Origin: Qipengyuania sp. HL-TH1
GTDB lineage: Bacteria > Pseudomonadota > Alphaproteobacteria > Sphingomonadales > Sphingomonadaceae
DNA: 64,000 nucleotides
Reading direction: 5' to 3'
Assembly: GCF_036365825.1 (NCBI RefSeq)
Contig: NZ_CP142675.1
Span: 1,674,001-1,738,000 of the forward strand
Shown here one piece after another: positions 1-9,570 of the stretch (the first letter of the stretch is position 1; each line of letters begins with the position of its first letter). Under the pieces are notes generated by a model. The model made no database searches and was not told the origin of the DNA. It saw only the letters and a list, made by a program, of their open reading frames with translations. Position numbers and translations under genes: made by a program.

Positions 1-1
1 C

Positions 2-373
2 GTCGGCCCGACCCATGCGCGCGTCTGCACGCCCGAGATGATCCGCTTTCCCCCCGGCGAGAAAGCGGAGGGAATCATGCATCTCGTGGTCAAACCCGCG
101 CATGCGCCGCTGGTGCAGCAGGTGCTGCCCGAGATCATCGAGCGGGTGAACCGCTTCTTCGGCTATCGCGCGGTCGCGCGGATCAAGCTGCGGCAAGGCG
201 AGGTTAAGCCGCCGCCCGACAGGGAAAAACCCAAGGCGCCGCCATCGCTCAAGCCCATTCCGATGGAATTGGGCGACAGCCTGCGCGACATCGGCGACCC
301 CGAATTGCGCACCGTGCTCGAATCGCTGGCGCGCAGCATGGGATCGCAAGAGAATGGGAACGAGGACACGTGA
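2..373 (+). CDS. DUF721 domain protein (5' end missing)
   Basis: The reading frame is open from the first bases of the window, so the true start lies upstream; the visible part is about 123 residues. Residues read VGPTHARVCTPE followed by a region around the repeated hydrophobic stretch VQQVLPEIIERVN, which matches the DUF721 fold (DciA-like, a family linked to loading of the replicative helicase in bacteria lacking DnaC). Function here is inferred from family only. The stop codon overlaps the GTG start of the next gene (GTGA), so the two are translationally coupled. A DUF721 gene followed by a DsbA-like gene and smc is a familiar alphaproteobacterial order. Confidence 0.75.
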   Translation, partial: VGPTHARVCTPEMIRFPPGEKAEGIMHLVVKPAHAPLVQQVLPEIIERVNRFFGYRAVARIKLRQGEVKPPPDREKPKAPPSLKPIPMELGDSLRDIGDPELRTVLESLARSMGSQENGNEDT

Positions 374-1077
374 CGAAGAAAAAGCTGACATTGGCCGCGC
401 TGGCGCTGGCTGGGGCCGGGACGCTGGCGATCACCGCCAGCGCGCAGGAACGGCTGGTCCTGCCGGGCGGCAATTGGGCGGCCATGCTCGACCGGACCGA
501 CGGCGGGCACCGCTTCGGCAATCCCGCCGCCGAGACCAAGCTCATCGAATTCATGAGCTACACCTGCTCGCATTGCGCGCAATTCGCGCGGCGGGGCGAT
601 GGCGCGCTCAAGCTGGCCTATGTCCCCACGGGCAAGATCAGCTATGAAATCCGCCATCTGATCCGCGACCCGGTCGATCTGACCGCGGCACTGCTTACGC
701 ATTGCGGCGACCCGAAGAAATTCGGCCGCAATCACGAAGCGATCACCTATCGCTACGACGAATGGATCGAAAAGGCGCGCACCGCGACGCAGGCCCAGAA
801 ATCGCGCTGGCAGTTCGGTTCGCTTTCGGCCCGCTTGCAGGCGATCGCCAGCGATCTCGATTTCTACGACATCATGGAAACGCGCGGCTATTCGCGCGCC
901 GAGATGAACCGCTGCCTGTCGGACGAGGCCAAGGCCAATGCGATGGCCGACCGTTCGGCTGCGGATGCCGAACGCTATGGCATCACCGGCACGCCCAGCT
1001 TCGTGCTCGACGGCAAGCTGCTCGAGGGTACGCATGACTGGCCCACGCTCGAAAAGCAGCTCAAGGACGCCATCTGA
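370..1077 (+). CDS. DsbA-like periplasmic thiol oxidoreductase (CSHC)
   Basis: A 235-residue protein starting with GTG that overlaps the upstream stop. Residues 1-25 form a signal peptide ending ASA-QE, so the mature enzyme is periplasmic. The thioredoxin-fold active site is C66-S-H-C69 and the cis-proline loop reads GTPSF near the C-terminus; an all-helical insert lies between them, as in the DsbA/Thioredoxin_4 group. Role: introduction or shuffling of disulfides in exported proteins. Two further cysteines (in LTHCGD and NRCLSD) fall in the helical insert and may form a structural pair. A second paralogue follows immediately, before smc. Confidence 0.85.
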   Translation: MTKKKLTLAALALAGAGTLAITASAQERLVLPGGNWAAMLDRTDGGHRFGNPAAETKLIEFMSYTCSHCAQFARRGDGALKLAYVPTGKISYEIRHLIRDPVDLTAALLTHCGDPKKFGRNHEAITYRYDEWIEKARTATQAQKSRWQFGSLSARLQAIASDLDFYDIMETRGYSRAEMNRCLSDEAKANAMADRSAADAERYGITGTPSFVLDGKLLEGTHDWPTLEKQLKDAI

Positions 1078-1186
1078 CCGCGTTCGAACCGGTTTTCGGG
1101 GGAAAGCCCTGTGGATACGCCTGCCTCCGCCTTTTCACGGCTGCACCCCCGAGCCTAGCCTCTTCAGTCCAGACACGAGGATATTC

Positions 1187-1927
1187 ATGACCAAGACCCT
1201 GCGTTTCGCCCTTGCCGCCCCGCTCGCCCTGGCGCTCGCCGCCTGTGGGTCCTCAGCCGAGGAAACCGGCGACATCGAAAGCGAAGCGATCGCCGCCATC
1301 CCCGCGCCCGAAGGCAGCGAATGGCGCACCACCGCGGTCATGACCGAAGACGGCGGCACGCTGGTCGGCAATCCCGACGCGCCGCTCAAGCTGATCGAAT
1401 ACGGCTCGCTCACCTGCGGCACCTGCGCGCGCTTCTCGATGGAAGGCGCGGAACCGCTGATGGAATATGTCGACAGCGGCGTGGTCAGCTTCGAACTGCG
1501 CCAGTTCGCGATCCACGGGCCGATCGACCTGATGCTGGGCCGGTTGACGCAATGCGGCCCCGCCTCCGCGGTCATCCCGCTGTCGGACCAGGTCTGGGGC
1601 AATTTCGAAAGCATCATGGAACCGGTCCAGACCAACCAGGCCGCTTTCGAAGCCGCCATGCAGCGCCCGATGGAGGAACGCTTCGTGGTCGCTGCCGAAC
1701 AGCTCGGCTATCTCGATTTCTTCGCGGCGCGCGGGATCAGCGAAGACCAGGGCCGCCAGTGCCTGGCCGATGTCGCCAAGCTCGAGGAACAGGCCGATCA
1801 CACGCAGCGCTACAGTCAGGAATACAACATCTCGGGCACGCCGACCTTCAAGCTGAACGGCCGCGATGTCGATGCCAACACCTGGGCGGCGCTGGAACCC
1901 ATCCTCCAGCGCGCCGGCGCCAGGTAA
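1187..1927 (+). CDS. DsbA-like thiol oxidoreductase, lipoprotein form (CGTC)
   Basis: A 246-residue paralogue of the preceding gene. The ATG at 1187 was chosen over a longer frame because a GAGG ribosome site precedes it and it begins a lipoprotein signal: hydrophobic stretch then LAAC with C20 as the lipidated cysteine. The redox motif is C77-G-T-C80 and the cis-proline loop reads GTPTF. It should be anchored at a membrane facing the periplasm. The dipeptide between the cysteines (GT rather than SH) implies a different redox potential from its neighbour, so the two may have distinct oxidase and reductase/isomerase roles; that is inference. Confidence 0.8.
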   Translation: MTKTLRFALAAPLALALAACGSSAEETGDIESEAIAAIPAPEGSEWRTTAVMTEDGGTLVGNPDAPLKLIEYGSLTCGTCARFSMEGAEPLMEYVDSGVVSFELRQFAIHGPIDLMLGRLTQCGPASAVIPLSDQVWGNFESIMEPVQTNQAAFEAAMQRPMEERFVVAAEQLGYLDFFAARGISEDQGRQCLADVAKLEEQADHTQRYSQEYNISGTPTFKLNGRDVDANTWAALEPILQRAGAR

Positions 1928-1954
1928 GTCCGGCGCCGGGGGGACAGGACGACG

Positions 1955-4900
1955 ATGCGCATCTCGAAGCTCCGGTTGAGCGGCTTCAAGAGCTTCGTCG
2001 AACCTGCCACCTTGCATATCGAGCCGGGGCTGACGGGAGTCGTCGGCCCCAATGGCTGCGGCAAGTCCAACCTGCTCGAGGCGATCCGCTGGGTGATGGG
2101 CGAGAACTCGCCCAAATCGATGCGCTCGGGCGGGATGGAAGACGTCATCTTCGCGGGCACGCAAAGCCGCCCGCAACGCGATTTCGCCGAAGTCGTATTG
2201 CAGGGCGCCAACGATGACGGCGACGAGATGGAAGTCGTCCGCCGGATCGAGCGCGGCGCGGGCAGCGCCTATCGGCTCAACGGCAGCGACGTGCGCGCCA
2301 AGGACGTGGCGCTGATCTTCGCCGATGCGGCGACCGGCGCGCACAGCCCGGCACTGGTCAGCCAGGGCAAGATCGCACAGGTCATTGCCGCCAAGCCGAC
2401 CGAACGCCGCCAGATGCTCGAGGAAGCGGCGGGGATCGCGGGTCTCCACGTCCGCCGCCGTGATGCCGAAAGCAAGCTGCGGCAGACCGAGACCAATCTC
2501 GAACGGCTCGAAGACATCATGGCGGGGCTGGACAGCCAGATCGCCTCGCTGCGGCGGCAGGCCAAGCAGGCCGAACGCTACAAGAAACTGTCCGACGAGA
2601 TAAAGAGCGCCGAGGCGCGGCTGGTGTTCGCGCGCTGGCGCGAAGCCGCTGCCGCGGCGGAGGAAGCCAAGGCCGCCGCCACGCAGGCCGATGCGCGCGT
2701 GGCCGAAGCGCAGCAGGAAGCCGATGCGGCGCAGAAAGCGCAGCGCAGTGCCGCCGAGGCGCTGGCCGAAGCGCGCGACGAACAGGCCGACCGCCGCGAC
2801 GATGCCAGCGCGCATGGCCACCGGATGGCGGCGCTGAGCAGCCAACTCGAAGCGGCGGAGCAGCGGCTCGCCGATCTCGACCGGCAGCAGGCGCGGCTCG
2901 AGGCCGACCGCGGCGAAGCCGACCGGCTGACCAAGGATGCCGCCGAAGCGCTGTCCCGGCTCGAACGCGAGCTGGCGGCAAGCGAACAGGTGCTGGCTGG
3001 CGATGAAGAACGACGCCCCGCGCTCGAGCGCGCGCATGAGCAGGCCGAGCGCGACAGCCGCGCCGCCGAACTCGCGCTGGCGCGCGCCACCGCCGACAAC
3101 GCCGGGGTCGAGGCCGAATGGCGCGTCGCCGAAGCGGAAATCGCGCAAATCAGGACCCGGCTCGACCGCGCCGCGGCGGAGGGGCGCCGGATGGCCGAAC
3201 GCCGCGCGGCGCTGGCGGGCGAGGATCCCGACGCCGATGTCGGTGCCGCCAAGGCCGCGGCCGAGGAAACGGCCCGGACGCTGGCCGACCGGCGCCGCAC
3301 GCTCGAGGAGATGCAGGCGCGCAAGGCCGAGCTGCAGGCCAGCCGCGACAGCGCCGCATCCGCCCTCTCCGAAGCGCGCGCCGAACTTTCGGGCGTCCAG
3401 CGCGAATGGGAAGCGCTTACCCGCGACCGCGAAGCGCGCGAACGCGCCGCGGCCAAGCGCAGCGGACGGCAACAGGCGATCGACGGTGTGCGCGCGGCGA
3501 AGGGCTATGAACGCGCGGTCGCAGCAGCGCTGGGGCGCGACGGCAAGGCTCTGCTCGGCCTGCCCGAAGGCGATGCCGAAGGGCGCTACTGGACCGGGGC
3601 TGCGGCCCCCTCGCCCGTCGCCGACAGCCTCTCCGCGCATGTCGAGACCTGCCCCGAGGAATTGCGCGCGCCGTTGGCGCTGATGCATGTGGCAGAGGCC
3701 GATGACGGGCGCACGCTCGCCCCGGGGCACTCGCTGGTCACGATGGATGGGCGCTTGCGGCGCTGGGACGGGCTTGTCGTACATGGCGAAGGATCGGCTG
3801 AAGCCGCGCGGCTGGAAGCGGAGAACCGCTTTGCCGAGCTCGACGCGCACCTGCCCGTGCTGCGCGACGCGGCGACCACGGCGCAGACGGCGATGGATAC
3901 GGCAAGCGAGGAACTGGCGCGCTTGCAGCGCGATCTGGTCGCCGCCGAGCGCGAACTGGCCGGGACGGCGGAGGCCGAGCGGCAGGCGCTGCGCGCGCTC
4001 GACCAGGCCGAATCCGCGCGCGAGCGGCTGGCCTCGCGGCTCGAAGAATTGGACCGGAGCGAGGCCGAGCATGGCGAGCTGGTCGCCGCGGCGCAGGCCG
4101 ATCTTGCCGCTGCCGAGGCCAAGCGCGATGCGCTGCCCGACCCTGCGGCGGGGCGCGCCACGCTCGAGGCCGCCCGCGCGCAGAACGAAGCCGCGCGCAC
4201 TACAATGCAGGCGCGCGCTGCCGCGCTGGCGGCGCACGACCAGGCACTGGCGGTGGCGCGCGAGCGCGCCTCGGCGCAGCGCAGCGACATGGCCAATTGG
4301 CAGGCGCGCAGCGGCGATGCCGCGCGGCGGCTGTCCGAGATGGAAACCCGCGCCGAGGAAATCACGCAGGAGCGCGCGGTCATCGCGGCCAAGCCCGAGG
4401 GGCTGATGCGCGAAATCGAACAGGGCGACCAGGTACGCGAGCGCCTGACCCGCGAGCTGGCCGCAGCCGAGCAGGCGGTCGCCGAAGCCAATGCGCTGGC
4501 GCAGGAGGCCGACCGCGGCTTCACCGCGACCAACGAGGCGCTGGCCGCAGCGCGCGAGAACCGCGCCGGCCTTTCTGCCCGCGCGGAAAGCCAGGACGGC
4601 CGCCGGATCGAGATGGCACGGATTTCGGGCGAGCGGTTCCAGTGCCCGCCCCCGCTGCTGCCGCAGCGCTTCGAATTCGACGAAGACGCGATCAAGTCGG
4701 CCGAGACCGAGAGCGATGAAATGGACCGGCTTTCCGCCAGCCGCGAGCGGATCGGTCCGGTCAACCTCGTTGCATCGGAGGAACTCGCGCGGATCGAGAG
4801 CGAGCATGGCGCGAATGTCGAGGAACAGGAGGAATTGCGCGAAGCGGTCAGCCGGCTGCGCGGGTCGATCGGAAATCTCAACCGCGAGGGCCGCGAGCGG

Positions 4901-5377
4901 CTGCGGGCTGCCTTCGAACAGGTCAACGACCATTTCCAGCGGCTGTTCATGCGCCTGTTCGAGGGCGGCGAGGCGCATCTGGCGCTGATCGACAGCGACG
5001 ATCCGCTGGAAGCCGGGCTGGAGATTTTCGCGCAGCCGCCGGGCAAGAAGCTGCAATCGCTCACGCTGCTGTCGGGCGGCGAACAGGCGCTCACCGCCAC
5101 GGCGCTGATCTTCGCGCTGTTCCTGACTAACCCAGCGCCGATCTGCGTGCTCGACGAGGTCGACGCGCCATTGGACGATGCCAATATCGACCGGTTCTGC
5201 GACCTACTCGACGCGATGACGCGCGAAACGCAGACCCGCTACCTGATCGTCACGCATAACGCGGTGACGATGAGCCGCATGCACCGCCTGTTCGGCGTCA
5301 CGATGATCGAAAAGGGCGTCAGCCGCCTGGTCAGCGTCGATCTTGGCGGGGCCGAGGAATTGCTCGCGGCGGAGTGA
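1955..5377 (+). CDS. smc: Chromosome segregation ATPase Smc
   Basis: A 1140-residue SMC protein, the usual length. The N-terminal head carries Walker A GPNGCGKS at residues 31-38; the C-terminal head carries the ABC signature LSGGEQ near 1039 and Walker B VLDEVDAPLDD near 1064. Between them lie two long Ala/Glu/Arg-rich coiled coils split by a hinge at roughly 525-615. It forms an ATP-driven ring with ScpA/ScpB that compacts and segregates sister chromosomes. It follows the DsbA-like genes by 27 bases and is probably cotranscribed with them. The start ATG is followed directly by the typical RISKLRLSGFKSF opening. Confidence 0.97.
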   Translation: MRISKLRLSGFKSFVEPATLHIEPGLTGVVGPNGCGKSNLLEAIRWVMGENSPKSMRSGGMEDVIFAGTQSRPQRDFAEVVLQGANDDGDEMEVVRRIERGAGSAYRLNGSDVRAKDVALIFADAATGAHSPALVSQGKIAQVIAAKPTERRQMLEEAAGIAGLHVRRRDAESKLRQTETNLERLEDIMAGLDSQIASLRRQAKQAERYKKLSDEIKSAEARLVFARWREAAAAAEEAKAAATQADARVAEAQQEADAAQKAQRSAAEALAEARDEQADRRDDASAHGHRMAALSSQLEAAEQRLADLDRQQARLEADRGEADRLTKDAAEALSRLERELAASEQVLAGDEERRPALERAHEQAERDSRAAELALARATADNAGVEAEWRVAEAEIAQIRTRLDRAAAEGRRMAERRAALAGEDPDADVGAAKAAAEETARTLADRRRTLEEMQARKAELQASRDSAASALSEARAELSGVQREWEALTRDREARERAAAKRSGRQQAIDGVRAAKGYERAVAAALGRDGKALLGLPEGDAEGRYWTGAAAPSPVADSLSAHVETCPEELRAPLALMHVAEADDGRTLAPGHSLVTMDGRLRRWDGLVVHGEGSAEAARLEAENRFAELDAHLPVLRDAATTAQTAMDTASEELARLQRDLVAAERELAGTAEAERQALRALDQAESARERLASRLEELDRSEAEHGELVAAAQADLAAAEAKRDALPDPAAGRATLEAARAQNEAARTTMQARAAALAAHDQALAVARERASAQRSDMANWQARSGDAARRLSEMETRAEEITQERAVIAAKPEGLMREIEQGDQVRERLTRELAAAEQAVAEANALAQEADRGFTATNEALAAARENRAGLSARAESQDGRRIEMARISGERFQCPPPLLPQRFEFDEDAIKSAETESDEMDRLSASRERIGPVNLVASEELARIESEHGANVEEQEELREAVSRLRGSIGNLNREGRERLRAAFEQVNDHFQRLFMRLFEGGEAHLALIDSDDPLEAGLEIFAQPPGKKLQSLTLLSGGEQALTATALIFALFLTNPAPICVLDEVDAPLDDANIDRFCDLLDAMTRETQTRYLIVTHNAVTMSRMHRLFGVTMIEKGVSRLVSVDLGGAEELLAAE

Positions 5378-5419
5378 CCGGGTGCGGTCCCTCGGGGCCG
5401 GCAAGAACCTGCCCTCGGG

Positions 5420-5454
5420 CCCTAGCCTAGGGACAAACCCTTAGCGCGCGCTAA
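5420..5454. promoter_or_regulatory. Two palindromes upstream of the GGDEF gene
   Basis: The smc to GGDEF-gene gap contains CCCTAGCCTAGGG (5420-5432, 6-base arms around one base) and TTAGCGCGCGCTAA (5441-5454, a perfect 14-base palindrome). Their centres are 21-22 bases apart, about two helical turns, and they sit 40-70 bases before the GGDEF start. They could be operators or the remnants of a weak terminator; neither is followed by a T-run. Confidence 0.4.
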
Positions 5455-5492
5455 CCCCCTTCCAAAGCGGCGCCGCTAAACATTCATCAACC

Positions 5493-6719
5493 ATGAAAAG
5501 ATTTAGGAAGGACGACCGCGCACTCGTGGAGATGCGGACCGACCAGGAGCTTCCTGAAGCAGCCCCGGTGCCCGGTCGCGACGAGGTCCAGCGCGCCGTC
5601 CTCAAGGCACTGGTGGATACCGAGCAGCGTTCGGTCCTGGCCAATATGTCCTGCTGGATCGTCACTGCCGTCGCCGCGATTTTCCTGCCGACCGCGATTT
5701 ATTTCGTTTTTCCGCTGATCTTCCGGCTGGTCGCCATGGTCGGCACGCGCACCACCTTCGCGCGCTTGCGCGCCGCGCTGGAAGAAGACCGCCCGATCGC
5801 GCGCGAATACCTCCTGCTCGCCGCGGCGCTGGTGGTGGGCGGTGCGGCCTGGGGGGCCACCCTGCTCCCGATCCTCGCCTATCCCACGCTGCATCCCGCG
5901 CGCCTGCTGGTCGGCGGGGGCACGCTGGTGGGCATGAGCATCATCGCAACCATGCTCTCGCCCGCCCCGCGGTTGGCTTTCTCATTCGCAATCGGGTTTC
6001 TCGGTGCGTTCGGCGCGGGCCTGGTGATCACCGGCACGCCCGGCGGACTGACCTTGATGCTCGGCATGGCGATCCTCTTCCTGATCTTCATCGCCTATTC
6101 GCATGCCTCGACCTTCAGCCACAGGCGCGCGGCGCAATTGCTGGTCGAGAACCGGCGGCTAAGCGACGATTTGCGTACTTCGCTCGAACGCGCGCTGCAC
6201 ATGGCCGATCACGACAGCCTGACCGGCCTGTTCAACCGCCGCGCATTCTTCGCCCACACCAAGCAGGCATCTTGGCCCAAGCGGTTGGTGATCATGATCG
6301 ATATCGACCATTTCAAGACCATCAACGACCGCTATGGCCATGCCGTGGGCGACGTGGTGCTCAAGCGCATCGGGCGCGTGATCCGCACGGTCCTGCAAGA
6401 GGAAGTCGGCGCGGATCATTTCGCCGCGCGGCTGGGCGGCGAGGAATTCGCGGTCATGGTGCCCTGCGGACCGACCTTCGAAAACCGTGCCCTGACCGAT
6501 ATGCTGCACCGCCGGATAGCGGGCATTGCCGAGCAGATGGAAATCGAAGGGCTGGTGACCACCGCCTCGCTCGGCGTTTCGGTGATGGACCGCCAGCAGA
6601 CGCTCGATGAAGCGCTGCACAATGCCGATACCGCGCTCTACCGCGCCAAGGCGCAGGGCCGCAACCGGACCGAATATGCACTGATGTCTGCGAGAATGAC
6701 GACGATCCAGAGCGCCTGA
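5493..6719 (+). CDS. Membrane-bound diguanylate cyclase (GGDEF)
   Basis: A 408-residue protein with about six hydrophobic segments in residues 50-210, a short linker helix, then a GGDEF domain in roughly 235-395. The active-site motif reads GGEEF and the domain opening DSLTGLFNRRAF is canonical, so synthesis of cyclic di-GMP from two GTP is expected. The RxxD product-inhibition site is absent: the residues at that place read GADH. The membrane part resembles no sensor domain I can name; it may sense the envelope or only localise the enzyme. The gene converges with the merR gene with only 18 bases between them. Confidence 0.88.
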   Translation: MKRFRKDDRALVEMRTDQELPEAAPVPGRDEVQRAVLKALVDTEQRSVLANMSCWIVTAVAAIFLPTAIYFVFPLIFRLVAMVGTRTTFARLRAALEEDRPIAREYLLLAAALVVGGAAWGATLLPILAYPTLHPARLLVGGGTLVGMSIIATMLSPAPRLAFSFAIGFLGAFGAGLVITGTPGGLTLMLGMAILFLIFIAYSHASTFSHRRAAQLLVENRRLSDDLRTSLERALHMADHDSLTGLFNRRAFFAHTKQASWPKRLVIMIDIDHFKTINDRYGHAVGDVVLKRIGRVIRTVLQEEVGADHFAARLGGEEFAVMVPCGPTFENRALTDMLHRRIAGIAEQMEIEGLVTTASLGVSVMDRQQTLDEALHNADTALYRAKAQGRNRTEYALMSARMTTIQSA

Positions 6720-6737
6720 CGCGCCCGCGCCGAACCG

Positions 6738-7109
6738 TCAGTCGAGCGCTGCCACCAGCTGGGCGCGCATGGCCTTCAGCCGGGCCAGCAGGTCGCCATC
6801 CACAGCGGGCGGCGAAGCGGTGGTCACCTGCGGCTGCGCTGCGGCCTGCGGGTCGGGCGCACCGCGCAGTGCGGCCTTGGCGCCCTTGAGCGTATAGCCT
6901 TCCTGGTTGACCAGCCGGTCGATCCGCTCGACCAGTTCGACATCCTCGGGGCGGTAATAACGCCGTCCGCCGCTGCGGGTGAGCGGCTTGAGCATGGGGA
7001 ATTGCTGTTCCCAATAGCGCAGCACATGCGCCTTGATTCCGGTCGCCTTGGCGACTTCGCCGATGGTGCGCAGCGCGCCCGCTTCCTTGCCGTCGTCGAA
7101 TGTCGCCAT
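6738..7109 (-). CDS. MerR-family transcriptional regulator
   Basis: A 123-residue protein with an N-terminal winged helix-turn-helix (TIGEVAKATGIKAHVLRYWE, then RRYYRPEDVE) followed by a Pro/Ala-rich linker and a short C-terminal helix. It lacks the long dimerisation coil and effector cysteines of metal-sensing MerR proteins, so any ligand is unknown. It lies 8 bases downstream of ihfA on the same strand, an arrangement shared by many alphaproteobacteria, which suggests cotranscription with the lipid and nucleoid genes. Target genes cannot be read from the sequence. Confidence 0.85.
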   Translation of the reverse strand: MATFDDGKEAGALRTIGEVAKATGIKAHVLRYWEQQFPMLKPLTRSGGRRYYRPEDVELVERIDRLVNQEGYTLKGAKAALRGAPDPQAAAQPQVTTASPPAVDGDLLARLKAMRAQLVAALD

Positions 7110-7117
7110 GTCTGTCC

Positions 7118-7423
7118 TCAGCCGTTCGCGATGCGCTCTTTAAGCAGCTGGCTGGCGCGGAAGGTCATCACGCGGCGCGGCGTGATCGGCACTTCGACCC
7201 CGGTCTTGGGATTGCGGCCGATGCGTTCCTTCTTGTCGCGCAGCACGAAGCTGCCGAAGCCCGAAATCTTCACATTCTCGCCATCCGCCAGCGCATCGCA
7301 CATCTTGCCGAGGATCGCTTCGACCATGTCGAGCGATTCGGCGCGCGAGAGCCCCATCTTGCGGTTGATCGTCTCGGCCAGATCGGCCCGGGTGAGCGTG
7401 CCCACGGAGCGCATCATATCCAT
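7118..7423 (-). CDS. ihfA: Integration host factor alpha subunit
   Basis: A 101-residue histone-like DNA-bending protein. The opening [19 protein letters not shown], the core [21 protein letters not shown] and the beta-arm [11 protein letters not shown] with its intercalating proline are those of IhfA rather than HU. With IhfB it bends specific sites in replication, transcription and recombination. The ATG is preceded by GGAAGGA. It sits between fabH, 120 bases upstream, and the merR gene. The gap before it carries a direct repeat that may be involved in control. Confidence 0.93.
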   Translation of the reverse strand: MDMMRSVGTLTRADLAETINRKMGLSRAESLDMVEAILGKMCDALADGENVKISGFGSFVLRDKKERIGRNPKTGVEVPITPRRVMTFRASQLLKERIANG

Positions 7424-7438
7424 ACTATCCTTCCCCTC

Positions 7439-7466
7439 AGATGCGACCCTGAGCGAGATGCGACCC
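7439..7466. repeat. 11-base direct repeat upstream of ihfA
   Basis: AGATGCGACCC occurs at 7439-7449 and again at 7456-7466, a 17-base period, 16 bases upstream of the ihfA start. Paired direct repeats of this kind can be activator or repressor sites; no known consensus is recognised, and chance duplication is possible. Confidence 0.4.
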
Positions 7467-7543
7467 CATTCGAAGATTCGCCAAGCAATATAGGAGTTTG
7501 CTACCAGTCTGGCAAATCGCCCGCCACGCGTTTTCGCGCCGTG

Positions 7544-8509
7544 CTACATCCGTGCGAGCGAAGCGCCCCAGGTAAAGCCGCCCCCCATTGCCTCGAACAT
7601 CACCAGATCGCCCGGCTTGATGCGCCCGTCGCGCATCGCGGTATCGAGCGCGAGCGGGACCGAAGCGGCGGAGGTATTGGCGTGGCGGTCGACGGTGACG
7701 ACGACCTTTTCGGCCGGCAGGTCGAGCTTGCGCGCCGTGGCATCGAGAATGCGGGCATTGGCCTGGTGCGGCACGACCCAGTCGATATCGGCGGCGCTCA
7801 CGCCGGTTTCGTCGAGCACCTCGGTCAGCACATTGGCGAGATTGACCACCGCATGGCGAAACACCTCGCGCCCCTTCATCCGCAGCTTGCCGACGGTGCC
7901 CGTAGTCGACGGTCCGCCATCGACATAAAGCATGTCCTTATGCGCACCATCGGCATGGAGCCGGCTGGCAAGGATACCGGGACCGTCATCGGCGACATCC
8001 TGCGCCTCGAGCACGACCGCGCCTGCGCCATCGCCGAACAGGACGCAGGTGGTGCGGTCCTCCCAGTCGAGGATGCGGCTGAAGGTTTCGGCGCCGATCA
8101 CCAGCGCCTTGGTCGCCATGCCGGTCCGCAGCAGCGAATCGGCAGTGGCGAGCGCATAGAGAAAGCCCGAGCAGACCGCCTGCACATCGAAGGCGACGCC
8201 GCCGCCGCACTCGAGTGCGGCCTGCACCTGCGTAGCGGTGGCGGGAAAGGTGTGATCGGGCGTCGCGGTGGCCAGGATGATCAGGCCGATCTCGCTTGCC
8301 TCCACTCCTGCGGCCTCGAGCGCCCTGCGCGCAGCGTCGATCGCCAGCGTGCTGGTGGTCTCGTCAGGCTCGGCGATATACCGCTGGCGGATGCCGGTGC
8401 GTTCAACGATCCACTCGTCGCTGGTATCGACCTTGTCGGCCAGATCGGCATTCGTGACGCAGGTTCGCGGCAGCGCCGAACCCGTGCCGGTGATGACCGA
8501 ACGAATCAT
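7544..8509 (-). CDS. fabH: 3-oxoacyl-ACP synthase III
   Basis: A 321-residue thiolase-fold enzyme that condenses acetyl-CoA with malonyl-ACP to start fatty acid synthesis. The catalytic triad is visible: C113 in QAVCSGF, the histidine in VVPHQAN and the asparagine in RHANTSAAS. The glycine-rich C-terminus GGGFTWGA is typical. Its ATG overlaps the plsX stop (ATGA), so the two genes are translationally coupled in the standard rpmF-plsX-fabH operon. Confidence 0.96.
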   Translation of the reverse strand: MIRSVITGTGSALPRTCVTNADLADKVDTSDEWIVERTGIRQRYIAEPDETTSTLAIDAARRALEAAGVEASEIGLIILATATPDHTFPATATQVQAALECGGGVAFDVQAVCSGFLYALATADSLLRTGMATKALVIGAETFSRILDWEDRTTCVLFGDGAGAVVLEAQDVADDGPGILASRLHADGAHKDMLYVDGGPSTTGTVGKLRMKGREVFRHAVVNLANVLTEVLDETGVSAADIDWVVPHQANARILDATARKLDLPAEKVVVTVDRHANTSAASVPLALDTAMRDGRIKPGDLVMFEAMGGGFTWGASLARM

Positions 8510-9543
8510 TTACCCGCCACGCTCGATGGTTCGATCGCGCCGAGATCCTGCTTGATGCGATTGGTGATATCGTCCTCCAGCAGGCGTGCGGCGACTTCGA
8601 CCGCATTGGCCACGCCCTTGGCATTGGCGCTGCCGTGGCTTTTGACCACCACGCCGTTGAGGCCAAGGAAGACCGCGCCATTGTGATTGTTGGGGTCGAG
8701 ATGGTGCCGGATCAGTTCGGTCGCCGGTCGCGAGACCAGGAAACCGACCTTCGAACGGACGCTGGAAGTGAAGGCCTGGCGCAGCAGGTCGGTGACGAAG
8801 CGCGCCGCGCCCTCGATCGCCTTCAGCGCGATATTGCCCGAAAATCCGTCGCACACGACCACGTCGCATTCGCCGCGGTTGATCTTGTCGGCTTCGACAT
8901 AGCCTTCGAATTCCATCGCCAGCCCGGTGGCGGCGCGCAGCGCTTCGGCGGCAGCCTGGATGTCTTCGGTGCCCTTGGTTTCCTCGGTCCCGATGTTGAG
9001 CAGGCGGGTGCGCGGGCGTTCGCGCCCGGTGACGATCCGCGCATAGGCCGCGCCCATGATCGCGAACTGGACGAGGTTGCGGGCATTGCATTCGCGATTC
9101 GCGCCCAGATCGAGCATGACCACGTCATCGTCTGTCAGCGTCGGGAGCAGTGCGGCCAGCGCCGGACGGTCGAGCCCGGGCATGGTGCGCAGCGCAAGCT
9201 TGCTCATCGCCATCAGCGCGCCGGTATTGCCCGCGGAAACCGCAGCGCCGGCATCACCCTGCTTCACTGCATTGACCGCAAGGCCCATGCTGGTGGTCTT
9301 GGCACGGCGCAACGCGCGGCTCGGCAGCTCGTCGCCGCCGACCACGTCGGTGCAATGCAGGATCTCGGACGCCCCGGCCATGCCGGGATGCGTGTCGAGT
9401 GCAGCCTTGATGCGCGCTTCATCGCCTACCAGCAGGAACTGGAACTTGTCGTGACGCCGACGCGCCAGCGCGGCGCCTTCGACCATCACGCGCACGCCTT
9501 CGTCTCCGCCCATCGCATCGACGGCGATACGCGGCAGGCTCAT
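8506..9543 (-). CDS. plsX: Acyl-ACP:phosphate acyltransferase PlsX
   Basis: A 345-residue peripheral membrane enzyme that converts acyl-ACP and phosphate to acyl-phosphate, the acyl donor for PlsY in phospholipid synthesis. It opens with [11 protein letters not shown], and has [21 protein letters not shown] and [13 protein letters not shown], all PlsX hallmarks. It begins 27 bases after rpmF and overlaps fabH by four bases. Confidence 0.96.
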   Translation of the reverse strand: MSLPRIAVDAMGGDEGVRVMVEGAALARRRHDKFQFLLVGDEARIKAALDTHPGMAGASEILHCTDVVGGDELPSRALRRAKTTSMGLAVNAVKQGDAGAAVSAGNTGALMAMSKLALRTMPGLDRPALAALLPTLTDDDVVMLDLGANRECNARNLVQFAIMGAAYARIVTGRERPRTRLLNIGTEETKGTEDIQAAAEALRAATGLAMEFEGYVEADKINRGECDVVVCDGFSGNIALKAIEGAARFVTDLLRQAFTSSVRSKVGFLVSRPATELIRHHLDPNNHNGAVFLGLNGVVVKSHGSANAKGVANAVEVAARLLEDDITNRIKQDLGAIEPSSVAGK

Positions 9544-9570
9544 GGCGCTTCTCCGGCTTGGCTGACGGTC

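Noticed and set aside
1253..5056. Very long open frame on - opposite smc (1267 residues)
   Set aside because: It is an antisense shadow in GC-rich coding DNA; its translation is Arg/Leu/Gly/Ala-rich without any domain, while the + frame is a complete Smc.
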